64,000 nucleotides of DNA from Cytophagales bacterium (lineage in GTDB: Bacteria > Bacteroidota > Bacteroidia > Cytophagales > Bernardetiaceae): NCBI GenBank assembly GCA_013299045.1, contig JAAFJX010000004.1, forward strand, positions 62,001-126,000, read 5' to 3'. Position 1 is the stretch's first letter, and each line of letters starts with the position of its first letter. This document shows, piece by piece, positions 38,749 to 49,126 of this stretch. Under the pieces are notes generated by a model, which was given only the letters and a program-made list of their open reading frames with translations, did no database searches and was not told the DNA's origin. Both the position numbers and the translations under genes were made by a program.

Positions 38749-39864
38749 ATGATTATTGGTGTCCCTAAAGAAATTAAAAACAACGAAAACAGAGTCGCAC
38801 TAACGCCTGCCGGAGTCGCTGAACTAAAACTTTATAACCATAAAGTTTATGTTCAAACCAATGCAGGCTATAGTAGTGGTTTTCCAGATGCAGAATACGT
38901 CCTTGCAGGGGCTGAAATTTTGGCTACAGCCGCCGATGTGTACGGTATTGCGGATATGATCATTAAGGTAAAAGAACCTATTGCCGCTGAGTATGGACTT
39001 ATCAAAAGCAATCAGCTTGTATTTACTTACTTTCACTTTGCTTCGTCCGAAGAATTGACCCATGCCATGCTTAAAACGAATGCTATTTGTTTAGCATACG
39101 AAACTGTAGAGAAAGCAGACCGTTCTTTGCCTTTACTTGTGCCTATGTCAGAAGTTGCAGGGCGTATGTCAATCCAACAAGGTGCTAAATATTTGGAGAA
39201 ACCGCAAAAAGGACGCGGTATTTTGTTAGGTGGAGTTCCGGGAGTCAAGCCTGCAAACGTACTTGTTTTGGGTGGAGGCGTTGTAGGCACGCAAGCAGCC
39301 AAGATGGCGGCTGGTATGGGCGCTAATGTTACTATTATGGACGTTAGTTTGCCACGTTTGCGCTACCTTGATGACGTGATGGCCGCTAATGTAACGACTA
39401 TGATGTCTAATCGCTACAATATAAAAGATGCAGTCAAGCACAGCGATTTAATTATTGGTGGTGTATTGATACCAGGCGCTAAAGCACCGCATCTTATTAC
39501 ACGCGAAATGCTTAAAGAGATGCGTCCAGGTACTGTTATGGTTGATGTAGCCGTTGACCAAGGTGGTTGTTTTGAAACTACGCGGCCTACAACCCATGAA
39601 TCGCCTATTTATATTGAACATGACGTTGTTCACTACGCCGTAACGAATATGCCAGGCGCTGTTCCTTATACCTCAACAGTTGCACTAACCAATGCAACTT
39701 TGCCTTACGCTATTCAACTGGCCAACAAGGGCTGGAAAAAGGCTTGTCAAGACAATTTAGAACTAAAACTAGGGCTTAATGTTATCAACAACGAAATTGT
39801 TTACAAAAGTGTAGGCGATGCGTTCGGGCTTCCGTCTGTTGATGTTGAAAAGTTTTTAAAGTAA
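38749..39864 (+). CDS. ald: Alanine dehydrogenase
   Basis: A 371-residue NAD-dependent enzyme that interconverts L-alanine with pyruvate and ammonia. It shows the N-terminal MIIGVPKEIKNNENRVALTP (family signature), the catalytic lysine in IIKVKEPI and histidine in YFHFAS, the Rossmann motif VLGGGVVGTQAAKMA, and HYAVTNMPGAVPYTST near the C-terminus. Length is exactly that of the family. It stands alone; a 13-bp inverted repeat follows before the convergent CHAT gene. Confidence 0.96.
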   Translation: MIIGVPKEIKNNENRVALTPAGVAELKLYNHKVYVQTNAGYSSGFPDAEYVLAGAEILATAADVYGIADMIIKVKEPIAAEYGLIKSNQLVFTYFHFASSEELTHAMLKTNAICLAYETVEKADRSLPLLVPMSEVAGRMSIQQGAKYLEKPQKGRGILLGGVPGVKPANVLVLGGGVVGTQAAKMAAGMGANVTIMDVSLPRLRYLDDVMAANVTTMMSNRYNIKDAVKHSDLIIGGVLIPGAKAPHLITREMLKEMRPGTVMVDVAVDQGGCFETTRPTTHESPIYIEHDVVHYAVTNMPGAVPYTSTVALTNATLPYAIQLANKGWKKACQDNLELKLGLNVINNEIVYKSVGDAFGLPSVDVEKFLK

Positions 39865-39892
39865 ACAAGTACTTTGCCCTGTGTAAACTCTA

Positions 39893-39938
39893 AATAGCCA
39901 AATGATAAGTCCAAACAAAGGCTTGTCATTTGGCTATT
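39893..39938. terminator. Inverted repeat between convergent genes, possible bidirectional terminator
   Basis: Perfect 13-bp arms AATAGCCAAATGA (39893-39905) and TCATTTGGCTATT (39926-39938), extendable by further pairs. There is no long T-run on either side, so termination would be weak or factor-assisted. The remaining bases to 40063 show no gene. Confidence 0.5.
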
Positions 39939-40063
39939 ATCATGTTATGCCAGTACTTTGTGTTGTGCGTTGGGCGCTTTATCTGTTGCAAAAGGTACGC
40001 TGCGTACTTGAAGCGCATTTGAGCAAAAATAAAAAATACTTTTTGAGTAAAGTCGGTATGAGG

Positions 40064-43000
40064 CTACTGCCCCAAAAAGACAAATGCTCCCCAATGATAA
40101 GGCTGCGGGTTCTTTTTTCGGAGTTCTAGTTGTGCCGCTTCAAAGGCTTGGCGCGTAGTTTTTTTCTGAGCAAAGCGATAAAAAAGCGTCATCAATTCTT
40201 GGGTGGTGGCATCGTCCACCTTCCAAAGGCTCATCATGATGCCTTCTGCCCCCGCCACTTTAAAGGCGCGCTGCAAGCCATAAACACCTTCACCGTTCTT
40301 CACTTCGCCAAGTCCTGTTTCGCAGGCCGAAAGCACAACGAGCTTGGTGCCCTGCAACTGTAAATTAGCCGCTTCGTAAGCCGTCAAGATGCCGTCTTCA
40401 TAGGTAGAATCCTGGCTCAGTAGGTTTTCTATGGACATATTGGGCTGCAGCATACCACCTTCAGCACCAGCAAGCAGCAAACCAGAGCGAAAAAGCGGGT
40501 TCTCGGCAGCGCGTTTAGATAAAGACATCATTTCTCTATTACTCAAAAAGAAACCGTGCGTGGCCACGTGCAACACCGAAGGGCTTTGTATTTTCTTGAT
40601 ATTGTCTTCGGAAGCCTCACGCAGCATATAGACTTCATATTTGGCGTTTTGGTTGCGCAGCGTTTGGCTAATGCTCTCTATTTCGGCTTTGGTTCCGGGC
40701 AGCACGCTTATTTTGCCGCCAAATGTAAAGAACCGCTCCAGTGTTTGGGGCTGACCGTTCTCGTCTGTTTCATACTCTATAGAATTGTTTTGGGCGACTG
40801 TATAATCAGGAAAGCCATAAAGCATAGCAGAATTGTTGTTACTTTGCTTGCTTTTTTCAAGAAGTAACTCGTTGGTATTGGTGAGCAAAATTAGCTCTAG
40901 CTCATCAATAACATATTTTTTGGATTCTGGATTATAAAGTGTATTGATATTGATTGAATTATAAACGCCATCGGCAGAAAAGTAGAGTTTTTTGATGCCC
41001 TTCAGAGCAGGGTTTTGCATAAGTGGCAGCCAGTAGTTTTTGTAGGAAAGCGTATCTTCTATTTCTAGCTGTATGGCGTTTCGGTAGAACATAAGGCCTT
41101 CGTTTTCAAGATAATGACCAGAGTCTAAGCGAATCAATACAGGCTGCTCTTTGGTTTGCTGGCTAACGATAAGCATAGCGTAGTACACCTTGGATTCGTC
41201 CGAGATTCTGACTACTTCTACGGCAACCTCGTTAGGTTTAAGTTTCTTTTGCACGGCCTGCCAAGTAGGCATTTGCTTTTCGTGGTTTGCCTTGTATTTT
41301 TCAGAAGTGGCTAAAACCTCTTTTTCTAGGGCGTTGGCTGCTTCGTTAATAGAATCTAAGTTAATTTTCTGTGTCTTAATTTGTGCGTCGGAAAGTTTGT
41401 AGAGGTTGGCGAGGTGTTCTCTTTGTATTTTAAGCTCTTCGTACTGGGCTTTTAGTTTTTTATTGTTGCTTCGCCAAACGCGTTCGCGAAGTTGGTTGTT
41501 GCTTTGCAAAAGAAGTGCTTTGGTGCGGAGCTGGTTGTTATAAATGGTTTGGCTGATGCGGGGTTGCGTGTCATAATAAGCAAGCGCAAAGAGGTTGAAA
41601 CTGTTGATGTTATCTTCAAAAGTGCTGCTAAAACTCCCTTTTTCTTTTTCGCTGAGGCCTCTGAAGAAAGTATTGAGCAAATCGTAATAAAGAATGAGCA
41701 GCTTCTGGGCTTCCTTTTCAGCATTTTCTAGCTGTTTGAGCTTAAAGTAAGCCTTCATGGTATTGGCATAAAGTTGTATTTTGAGGTTCGGGCTGTTCGG
41801 GAACTGCTTTGTGTGTAGGTCTTCAAGCTCTTGGCTTAGTTGAATAACTGCTTGGCAGTCGGTAAAAAGCTGAGTTTGCATGGCATTCATACCGAGCTGG
41901 AAGTATTCGGCTGTAGTGGCGAAGCCATTTTTTTGTGCAATTTCTTTGGATAGCTTAGCATAATGGGCAGCGCTGTCATAGTTCTTTTGTAGGGCATATA
42001 CGCTTGCCAAATCAGTAAGTACTTGCGGATAAAACATAGATTTTGTCAACTGCTTTTGCTCTAAGCGGTCTTTGATATAGAGAACTTTTGAAGAGGATTC
42101 TTTCCCTGCTCCGCTGCGGAGTTCGCAAATTGCCAAATTGGACATGACCTTCAGAACGTTGGGGTGGTCGTCGCCAAGAGCTTCTTTAAAGAGCTTGATG
42201 CTCTGTTCAAATAAGGGAATAGCTTTTTCGTAGTTGCCCACTTCGCGGTAAAGACCAGCATAGTTGTTGCAAATGTAGGGTGTATAATCATTAAAAGCAG
42301 CACCTTTTGTGTTTGCAATGTTCAAGGCTGCTTTAAAGAGTATTTCTGCTTTTTGGTAATCTTTATTTTTTAGTAAAAAAGAAGCGTAGTTGTTATAAAC
42401 AGCAAAGGTTTCTACGCTATTCTCTAACTTGCTTTGTTTGCAGAACTTGATGGCCTTCTGGTAGTAAATTTTCGTATTGTTCACATCTCCTTTGCTTTCG
42501 TAGCAGCGGGCTAGGTTGTTCAAAGTTTCGGCCTGAAGCGTAGGAAGACCATTTAGGCGTTCAATTTCGCTGAGCAAGAGCAAGAGCAATTTTTCGTAGT
42601 TAGCAAGGTCATTTTTGCCCGCATAAGCCAAGCCTTGTAAGCTCATGTACCTTAAATATTCCGCGGCGCGCGAACGGTTATTCTTGACGTATGATATGAT
42701 GATGTCTGCTTGTAGCAAAGCGGAGTCATATTCTTCAGCATCAATCAATTTGGCAACATAAGATTCATAATAGGTCAGCCTGTCTTTTATTTTAAACACA
42801 GCGTTCATTTGAGGCTCTATTTTACGAAAATAGGCGCAATACTCTTTCGCTGAGAGGCTTGCTTCTTTCAGAATATGCTCTGTGTGCAGAGTTTCTCTTT
42901 CAACACGTTTTTTGCTTTCTGGTCTTTCTCTACAAATACTGTCGCTATACTGCCTCTGAAGTAAAAACAATTGCTCTGCCTCTGGAATCACACCCATACA

Positions 43001-43903
43001 AGAGTAATTGCTGATTATGTGATTGTTTAATGTAAAAAGTTCTTCAACGCTAAGCTGTAATGCCCATTTAGATTGACAAGATAGGAGAACCTCAAGCCCT
43101 TTGGCGTGCTCCGTCATGGCGTTATACAACTTGTGTAAAGTTAAGGCCAAAAATAGTTCTTGTGCTGCTCGTGGTTGTGGATAAAGGTCATAGAACAACG
43201 TTTTTGTTTTGTCTATATAGTTAATTATCTTATCTTCTCTGCGCTTTTTGATGAGTGTTTCCGCTATGACATTGATAGTATAATTCATATTCATAAAGGC
43301 TTGCGTCGCCTGCGTTTTGTAATCAGTTATGCAATAACGGATACTTTCTAGCAGGTATTTTTCAGCGAGTGCCTCGTCCTCCTTATTCAAGGCCATTCGC
43401 GCCCTACAAACATACATACGGCTGTATAGCCAGGCTGAAGAATCAGGATTATCAAACTGTTTGAGGTACTTTTTGGCTTTGTCAAAGGCTAGTTCTATGG
43501 AGTCGTAGGAAGCGCTCATCTGATAGACCTCGCCCAGCATGACGCAAGCCTGTGCAGTTTTGTAGAAATCTTGGGCATGGTAGCGTTCACGAGCTTGTAT
43601 TTGTCTTTGTGCATAAAGTTTAGCATTTGGATAGTCCAACTCGGCAAAATAAACATTCGCGATTCTTTCAAGAGTTAGTGGATAAGCCTTAGACTCCTGC
43701 GCCTTATTTTGTTCTATTTGTGCGGCAAGAGCCAGATAGCGCTCTGTACCATCATCTAGCAGGTTGTATTCAATAGCAAGAATGCTATCATACTTTTGCA
43801 GATAAGTATCTGTTTGTTGCGCAAATGTTGATTGACAGGGGCAAATCCCAAAATAAAAAATAAAACAGATAAATAGCCGAAGAAAAAGGCTTTCAATACA
43901 CAT
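40064..43903 (-). CDS. Secreted TPR-CHAT protein (caspase-like peptidase domain)
   Basis: A 1279-residue protein: signal peptide (about 1-28, ending FAQQ), a long array of tetratricopeptide repeats (about 30-800, for example AYNNYASFLLKNKDYQKAEI), a coiled-coil segment (about 820-880), and a C-terminal CHAT domain. The caspase-like dyad is visible: histidine in VLHVATHGFFLSN (about 1110) and cysteine in VVLSACETGLGE (about 1185), followed by GAEGIMMSLWKVDD. CHAT domains are peptidases related to caspases and separases. I chose ATG 43903; the longer frame starts with TTG at 43924. It lies 29 bases downstream of a coiled-coil membrane protein, a probable partner. Confidence 0.88.
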   Translation of the reverse strand: MCIESLFLRLFICFIFYFGICPCQSTFAQQTDTYLQKYDSILAIEYNLLDDGTERYLALAAQIEQNKAQESKAYPLTLERIANVYFAELDYPNAKLYAQRQIQARERYHAQDFYKTAQACVMLGEVYQMSASYDSIELAFDKAKKYLKQFDNPDSSAWLYSRMYVCRARMALNKEDEALAEKYLLESIRYCITDYKTQATQAFMNMNYTINVIAETLIKKRREDKIINYIDKTKTLFYDLYPQPRAAQELFLALTLHKLYNAMTEHAKGLEVLLSCQSKWALQLSVEELFTLNNHIISNYSCMGVIPEAEQLFLLQRQYSDSICRERPESKKRVERETLHTEHILKEASLSAKEYCAYFRKIEPQMNAVFKIKDRLTYYESYVAKLIDAEEYDSALLQADIIISYVKNNRSRAAEYLRYMSLQGLAYAGKNDLANYEKLLLLLLSEIERLNGLPTLQAETLNNLARCYESKGDVNNTKIYYQKAIKFCKQSKLENSVETFAVYNNYASFLLKNKDYQKAEILFKAALNIANTKGAAFNDYTPYICNNYAGLYREVGNYEKAIPLFEQSIKLFKEALGDDHPNVLKVMSNLAICELRSGAGKESSSKVLYIKDRLEQKQLTKSMFYPQVLTDLASVYALQKNYDSAAHYAKLSKEIAQKNGFATTAEYFQLGMNAMQTQLFTDCQAVIQLSQELEDLHTKQFPNSPNLKIQLYANTMKAYFKLKQLENAEKEAQKLLILYYDLLNTFFRGLSEKEKGSFSSTFEDNINSFNLFALAYYDTQPRISQTIYNNQLRTKALLLQSNNQLRERVWRSNNKKLKAQYEELKIQREHLANLYKLSDAQIKTQKINLDSINEAANALEKEVLATSEKYKANHEKQMPTWQAVQKKLKPNEVAVEVVRISDESKVYYAMLIVSQQTKEQPVLIRLDSGHYLENEGLMFYRNAIQLEIEDTLSYKNYWLPLMQNPALKGIKKLYFSADGVYNSININTLYNPESKKYVIDELELILLTNTNELLLEKSKQSNNNSAMLYGFPDYTVAQNNSIEYETDENGQPQTLERFFTFGGKISVLPGTKAEIESISQTLRNQNAKYEVYMLREASEDNIKKIQSPSVLHVATHGFFLSNREMMSLSKRAAENPLFRSGLLLAGAEGGMLQPNMSIENLLSQDSTYEDGILTAYEAANLQLQGTKLVVLSACETGLGEVKNGEGVYGLQRAFKVAGAEGIMMSLWKVDDATTQELMTLFYRFAQKKTTRQAFEAAQLELRKKNPQPYHWGAFVFLGQ

Positions 43904-43932
43904 ACTGAACTTATAAGTTAACAAATAAACAA

Positions 43933-44856
43933 TTACTTAATGATAAAACTCCCTCTGCCCATTTCGCCTTGCTCGCTAAAGATAACCACACTGTATTGCC
44001 CTCGCTTAGACTTAAATATCTCGTCTACGAATATAAAATTAATTTCTTGCTCTTGGTTGCTGAATAAAATATTCTTCACTAAGGTATAAACCATGCTTTT
44101 GCCGTTTACTTCCATACTGCCACCACCTGTGCTGGTGTTAGTAAGAATTGTCTTTTCGGGGCCTAAAAGCTGTAAGGCCACACGGATATTACCCGCCTCA
44201 ACAGCATTGTTTTCGGCTATTCTAACACTTATCTTGAGTTTTTCTAATTGCTTACCCTTGAACTCATCACCTACTTTTTCTTTACCGCTTTCGGTTATGC
44301 CCAAAAAAGTAATGGACTGTGTTTTAAGAATAGCAGCGGCTTTCAGTTTACGGTTGAGCTTAGAATTGTTTTGTGCCAAATCATCAATTCGGCGACTGAG
44401 GCTATCTTTGCCTTGTTTGAGGTTTGCGTTTTCTGAGTTGAGCGCTTCATTTTGTACTTTAAGTTCTTGAATTTGAGCGTCTTTAAGCAATATAAGCTCC
44501 TCGTAACCTGCTATCTTCCCTTCTAACTCTTGGTAGCGCGCATACTGTACATTCTCTTTTTGGGCGAGTTCATTTTTTTCGCGCTTAATTTGCTGAATGA
44601 TATTTTTCAGAGAACTAACGTCGCCACCTAGGCGCTCTACTTCTGCCACACGAACGCTGAGTTCCTTCTCTACAGAATCCATTTTTTTATACGCCAGCGC
44701 GAGTTCTGCATCTTTTTGTTTAGAAGATGTCCATGCCTTGTTTTCGGATTCTGTTAGATTATAAGTGTGTAAACCTAATACAATCAGTGCAATAGAAAGT
44801 AGTACTATGATGATGATTAAAGGAATCCATTTTTTGTTCTGGGAAGAATCTGACAT
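43933..44856 (-). CDS. Membrane-anchored coiled-coil protein, partner of the CHAT gene
   Basis: A 307-residue protein with one N-terminal membrane helix (about 11-31), a long coiled coil (about 38-170) of heptads rich in Glu, Lys and Leu, and a C-terminal beta-rich domain (about 175-307) with ITFLGITESGKEKVG and YSVVIFSEQGEMGRGSF. I recognise no family name. It sits immediately upstream of the TPR-CHAT gene on the same strand, so the two are likely one operon; a scaffold or sensor for the CHAT protein is plausible but not shown. Confidence 0.7.
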   Translation of the reverse strand: MSDSSQNKKWIPLIIIIVLLSIALIVLGLHTYNLTESENKAWTSSKQKDAELALAYKKMDSVEKELSVRVAEVERLGGDVSSLKNIIQQIKREKNELAQKENVQYARYQELEGKIAGYEELILLKDAQIQELKVQNEALNSENANLKQGKDSLSRRIDDLAQNNSKLNRKLKAAAILKTQSITFLGITESGKEKVGDEFKGKQLEKLKISVRIAENNAVEAGNIRVALQLLGPEKTILTNTSTGGGSMEVNGKSMVYTLVKNILFSNQEQEINFIFVDEIFKSKRGQYSVVIFSEQGEMGRGSFIIK

Positions 44857-45209
44857 AACGCGGTCTAGTTTGGTACTGAAAGGTCTAAGCCTTTATCCTT
44901 AAGTTTAAGCACAATTTTGGTAACTAAAGATTACTCATTAGTTTTCCAAAGACAAGCCTCAAAAACTATGCTAATCATTAAAAGAGTGAATGAATCGTTG
45001 ATTAGGATTTATAAAGCACTGAATGGCCATCTTCGGGATAGTATTTTAGCGCGAAGCTTGGCAAAAGCATCAGTGCCTAAACATTCCCTCATGATGGCCA
45101 ACAAATGGTATTCCTTTGATTGACGGTTTTAGAGTGTTTACTTTTTATAGTCTATTTATTGTCAAAGAGTTATGAAAGAATAAATAAACAACATAGTCTC
45201 CAATTGGTG
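44857..45209. other. Intergenic stretch without a supportable gene
   Basis: It contains a 68-codon plus-strand frame (44917-45123) with no domain or good start, and no clear promoter or terminator. I see nothing else in it. Confidence 0.5.
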
Positions 45210-48200
45210 CTATCTCAGCTCGTAAGTTAGTTCTAGTTTTTCTAGTGCATCAAACAATAGCGGGCTTGGATTAACAGCCAGTTTAGAGGAAAATAAATCT
45301 ATGCTGATGGAGGAGGCCACATCTTGAACGTTAAATTTGAGCTTAGAGCTGCCCGAATGCTCAAAACAAAGGGCTTCAAGGTCATCAATCAGCGTTCTGG
45401 TAAGTAAACTTGGCTTGATAGAAATTTTAATTTCTGCAAACTGCTTCGCTTTTTGTTCCTCAAGGCTCAAAATTTCCTTAATTGTATAGCGGGAATTGAA
45501 GCGGTCTTCGCGTTTGGTTTTTATCATCAAAAAAGCGCCGTCCGCCACAAGTATTGCGCCTTTGGGTGCGCCGTCTTCCCAGTAAGTGAGCTTGTCTGAA
45601 CCAGAAAAATCTTCAAACACAAAATCCACAAAGCCTTTTCCATTTTTAGTGGTTTTGCGCATGACAGAAGTAACCATACCAGTCAGCACGACTTCCTTAC
45701 CAAGTGCAATGTTTTCAGATTGCGTAATTTGGGCTGTGGCATGGCTTTTTATGGCTAATTTGAATTGGTCTAGGGGGTGGCCAGAAAGGAAAAAACCTAC
45801 GACCTCTTTTTCTTTATTGAGTTGCTCAATGACTGTCCAGGGCGCGCAGTTGGCGAGTTTGGGAGTGCTTTCGCCTTGCGCGGCAGGGCTTCCGCCAAAT
45901 AAGGAAGAGCCTTCGTTAGCTTTATCGTTGGCAGCGCTGGTGCCGTATTTGATAATTTTTTCAAAATTGGCTAAGTTTTCGTTGTCTGCTTTATAGAGAT
46001 ACTGCGCTCTATGTATGCCCTCGAAGGAATCAAAAGCACCTGCCATAGAAAGAGACTCAAAAACACGTTTGTTGAGCATATTGGCCTTTCGTTGGCCTTC
46101 GGCATCTTCGGCAGCAGCCAAGCGTTTAGAAAACTCAAAAACATCTTTGAAGCTACCGTTTTTACTGCGGTCTTCAATAATGGCGCGGACAGCCACTTCG
46201 CCCGCCCCTTTGATACCCGCTAAGCCAAAGCGAATTTGCCCTCTCTTATTGACGCTAAAAGTGGCTTCGCTTTCATTGACATCTGGCCCCAAAACAGCCA
46301 AACCTAAGGCTTTGCATTCTTCAATAAAGAACGTAATGTTTTCAATATCCATGTTGTGGGTCAGTACTGCAGCCATGTACTCAGCCGTGTAATTGGCTTT
46401 GAGGTAGGCTGTTTGGAAAGCCACCACGGAGTAGGCCGCAGAGTGTGAGCGGTTAAACCCATATTCGGCAAAGCGCTTCATAACGTCAAATACCTCTTGC
46501 GCTTTTTCGGCCTTTATGCCGTGTTTTTGGGCAGCGCCCTCTACGAATATCACACCCTGCCGCTCCATTTCCTTCACGTCCTTTTTGCCCATAGCGCGGC
46601 GCAAGATATCCGCGCCACCGAGCGAGTAGCCGGCCAAAATTTGGGCTGCCTGCATAATTTGCTCTTGATAAATAAAAATGCCATAAGTAGGCTCAAGAAT
46701 GCCTTTGAGAAGCTCGTGTGGATACTCCACCGGTACGCGCCCATGCTTGCGGTCAATGTAGAGCGGAATAAAGTCCAAAGGGCCAGGGCGATAAAGGGCG
46801 TTCATGGCAATCAAATCCTCAATATTATTCGGTTTGAGCATTTTGAGATATTTGCGCATACCCGAAGATTCAAACTGGAAAGTGCCTACGGTTTCGCCAC
46901 GTTGGTAGAGTTGGTAAGTTTTTTCGTCTATGAGCGGAATTTCGTCGGGGTCAATTTTAACGCCATGATTTTTTTCAATGAGTGTGATGGCATCTTTAAT
47001 AACCGTGAGGGTTTTTAGACCCAGAAAGTCCATTTTGAGCATACCAGCACTCTCTATGTACTTGCCGTCGAACTGCGTTACGTAAAGGTCGGAGTCCTTA
47101 GACACACAAATAGGAATATGGTCTGTGAGGTCTGAAGGCGCAATAATGACTCCGGCAGCGTGCAAACCAGTATTGCGTACTGAGCCTTCTAGAATTTGCG
47201 CTTCGCGTAGGACTTCAGCACGGGCATCGTTGGCGTTGAGAATATCGTTGAGTTCGGGCACCTCCTCAAAGGCTTTTTTGAGGGTTATGCCGGGTTTATT
47301 CGGCACGAGTTTGGCTATGGCGTTGGCGGTCTCAAGCGGAAGCTCCATAACGCGACTCACATCTTTAATAGACATTTTGGCCGCCATAGTGCCGTAGGTA
47401 ACGATTTGCGCCACCTGACTTTTGCCGTATTTTTCTACTACGCTGTCTATGACGCGCTGCCTGTTTGCATCATCAAAGTCCACGTCAATATCGGGCATGG
47501 ACACACGTTCAGGGTTCAGAAAGCGCTCAAAAAGCAGATTGTAAGCAATGGGGTCTATGTTTGTAATGCCTGTGCAGTAAGCCACAGCCGAGCCTGCCGC
47601 CGAGCCGCGTCCTGGCCCCACCGACACCCCGTTCTGGCGTGCTTCAGCAATAAAATCCTGAACAATCAAAAAATAGCCCGAAAAGCCCATGTTGCGAATT
47701 GTTTGCAGCTCTAGGCGAAGGCGCTCGTCAATTTCGGGTGTGAGCACCTTATAGCGCTTTTTAGCGCCTTGGTAGGTAAGAAACTCCAAATAATCGTCTT
47801 GGGTTTTATACGCAGCAGGCAGCGGAAAGTTGGGAAGCAAAATATCGCGCTTGAGCTTGAGCTTTTCTATCTTGTCTACAATTTCATTGGTGTTGTCTAG
47901 CGCTTCGGGCAGGTCTGAAAACGTTTTGAGCATTTCAGCCTGTGTTTTGAAGAAAAAAAGGTTGTTCGGGAAGGCAAAGCGGTACTTTTTGCGCGGCATC
48001 TCCTCTTCCTCTTTGCCCTCTACAAGCATCTGGCCTTTGTTGGTGGGGTCAGATTTCTTAGAGCCTGTGTTGATACAAAGCAAAATATCATGGGCATTGG
48101 CATCTTCTTCGTTGATGTAGTGCGAGTCGTTGGTAGCAATTACTTTTAAATTATACTTTTTAGACCATTTTAAAAGCACTTGGTTGATGTCCTCTTGGCT

Positions 48201-48767
48201 AATGCCTGTGTTGTCCAGATTCGTGAGGCCGTGCCGCTGGAGCTCTATGTAGTAGTCTTGCCCAAAAAGGTCTAGCCACCACTTCAATTTTTTTTCGGCA
48301 GCTTCTTCGCCTTCATTCAAAATAGCTTGTGGAACTTCCGCGCCAATGCAGCAAGAGGTAGCAATCAATCCTTTGTGGTATTTGAGCAATATTTCCTTGT
48401 CAATGCGCGGGTATTTGCTGTAATAGCCCTCAATGTAGCCCAGGGAGCAGAGCTTAGAGAGATTCTTATAACCCTCTGCATTTTTGGCGAGCAACAACTG
48501 GTGAAAACGTACGTCTTTTTGGCCTTTTTCAAACTTTTTGCGGTGGCGGTCTTCCACCATATAAAATTCGCAGCCCACAATCGGTTTGATGTTGGCCTTT
48601 TCTGCTGCCGCCACAAACTTAAAAGCCCCGAACATATTACCGTGGTCGGTGAGTGCCACAGCAGGCATACCGTCTTGTTGGGCTTTCTTGATGAGGCCGT
48701 CAATACTGGCCGCGCCATCTAGCAAGGAGAATTGGCTATGTACGTGTAAATGAGAGAAAACAGGCAT
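45210..48767 (-). CDS. dnaE: DNA polymerase III alpha subunit
   Basis: The 1185-residue replicative polymerase of the DnaE1 type. The N-terminal PHP domain begins MPVFSHLHVHSQFSLLDGAA with the metal-binding histidines. The polymerase core has GPGRGSAAGSAVAYCTGI and the catalytic aspartates in MPDIDVDFDD, then FNRSHSAAYSVVAFQTAYLK. A tandem helix-hairpin-helix region and an OB fold follow at about 900-1080, and the extreme C-terminus is variable. ATG at 48767 gives the conserved N-terminus. No other replication gene is adjacent. Confidence 0.97.
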   Translation of the reverse strand: MPVFSHLHVHSQFSLLDGAASIDGLIKKAQQDGMPAVALTDHGNMFGAFKFVAAAEKANIKPIVGCEFYMVEDRHRKKFEKGQKDVRFHQLLLAKNAEGYKNLSKLCSLGYIEGYYSKYPRIDKEILLKYHKGLIATSCCIGAEVPQAILNEGEEAAEKKLKWWLDLFGQDYYIELQRHGLTNLDNTGISQEDINQVLLKWSKKYNLKVIATNDSHYINEEDANAHDILLCINTGSKKSDPTNKGQMLVEGKEEEEMPRKKYRFAFPNNLFFFKTQAEMLKTFSDLPEALDNTNEIVDKIEKLKLKRDILLPNFPLPAAYKTQDDYLEFLTYQGAKKRYKVLTPEIDERLRLELQTIRNMGFSGYFLIVQDFIAEARQNGVSVGPGRGSAAGSAVAYCTGITNIDPIAYNLLFERFLNPERVSMPDIDVDFDDANRQRVIDSVVEKYGKSQVAQIVTYGTMAAKMSIKDVSRVMELPLETANAIAKLVPNKPGITLKKAFEEVPELNDILNANDARAEVLREAQILEGSVRNTGLHAAGVIIAPSDLTDHIPICVSKDSDLYVTQFDGKYIESAGMLKMDFLGLKTLTVIKDAITLIEKNHGVKIDPDEIPLIDEKTYQLYQRGETVGTFQFESSGMRKYLKMLKPNNIEDLIAMNALYRPGPLDFIPLYIDRKHGRVPVEYPHELLKGILEPTYGIFIYQEQIMQAAQILAGYSLGGADILRRAMGKKDVKEMERQGVIFVEGAAQKHGIKAEKAQEVFDVMKRFAEYGFNRSHSAAYSVVAFQTAYLKANYTAEYMAAVLTHNMDIENITFFIEECKALGLAVLGPDVNESEATFSVNKRGQIRFGLAGIKGAGEVAVRAIIEDRSKNGSFKDVFEFSKRLAAAEDAEGQRKANMLNKRVFESLSMAGAFDSFEGIHRAQYLYKADNENLANFEKIIKYGTSAANDKANEGSSLFGGSPAAQGESTPKLANCAPWTVIEQLNKEKEVVGFFLSGHPLDQFKLAIKSHATAQITQSENIALGKEVVLTGMVTSVMRKTTKNGKGFVDFVFEDFSGSDKLTYWEDGAPKGAILVADGAFLMIKTKREDRFNSRYTIKEILSLEEQKAKQFAEIKISIKPSLLTRTLIDDLEALCFEHSGSSKLKFNVQDVASSISIDLFSSKLAVNPSPLLFDALEKLELTYELR

Positions 48768-48837
48768 TTTTTAAGGATTTGGAATTGCAATTTACTTATT
48801 TTTGCAGACAAAGAGCTTGTTTCGCTCGTTTTTAATT

Positions 48838-49079
48838 AGTCTTCCCTTAAAATATATCTAAGGTATTTGTTATCAGAAAATTAACAAGTATTTCAACTTT
48901 GAAATAGCTTAGTTTTTAAAGATAAAATGCTTGTTTAATTTACTGACAATAAATACTTTATATACTTTTTAAGGGAAGACTAAAAAGTAGAGAAGTCTAT
49001 CAAAGGCCGTCAAGGTGTTCCTAAAGCAGATAAATCAATTGATGTGCTTGTTCTTATGCGGTCTTTTTAAGGGGCGACT
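48838..49079. mobile_element. Miniature inverted-repeat element (MITE-like) of the AGTCGTCCC family
   Basis: 48838-48981 is a 144-bp near-palindrome: left arm AGTCTTCCCTTAAAATATAT and right arm ACTTTTTAAGGGAAGACT, with similarity continuing inward for about 50 bases. A second right end, TTTTTAAGGGGCGACT, follows at 49079. Between the two right ends is the coding-like stretch GAAGTCTATCAAAGGCCGTC (about 48991) shared with the relic at 28131-28604. No transposase is present, so mobilisation would need one supplied in trans. Confidence 0.7.
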
Positions 49080-49126
49080 AACTATTTAAAAAAAAATTTA
49101 CTTTTTCTATTTCTTTTACCATACTT

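Noticed and set aside
44917-45123. 68-codon plus-strand ORF between the coiled-coil gene and dnaE
   Set aside because: No recognisable motif, weak start, length expected by chance.
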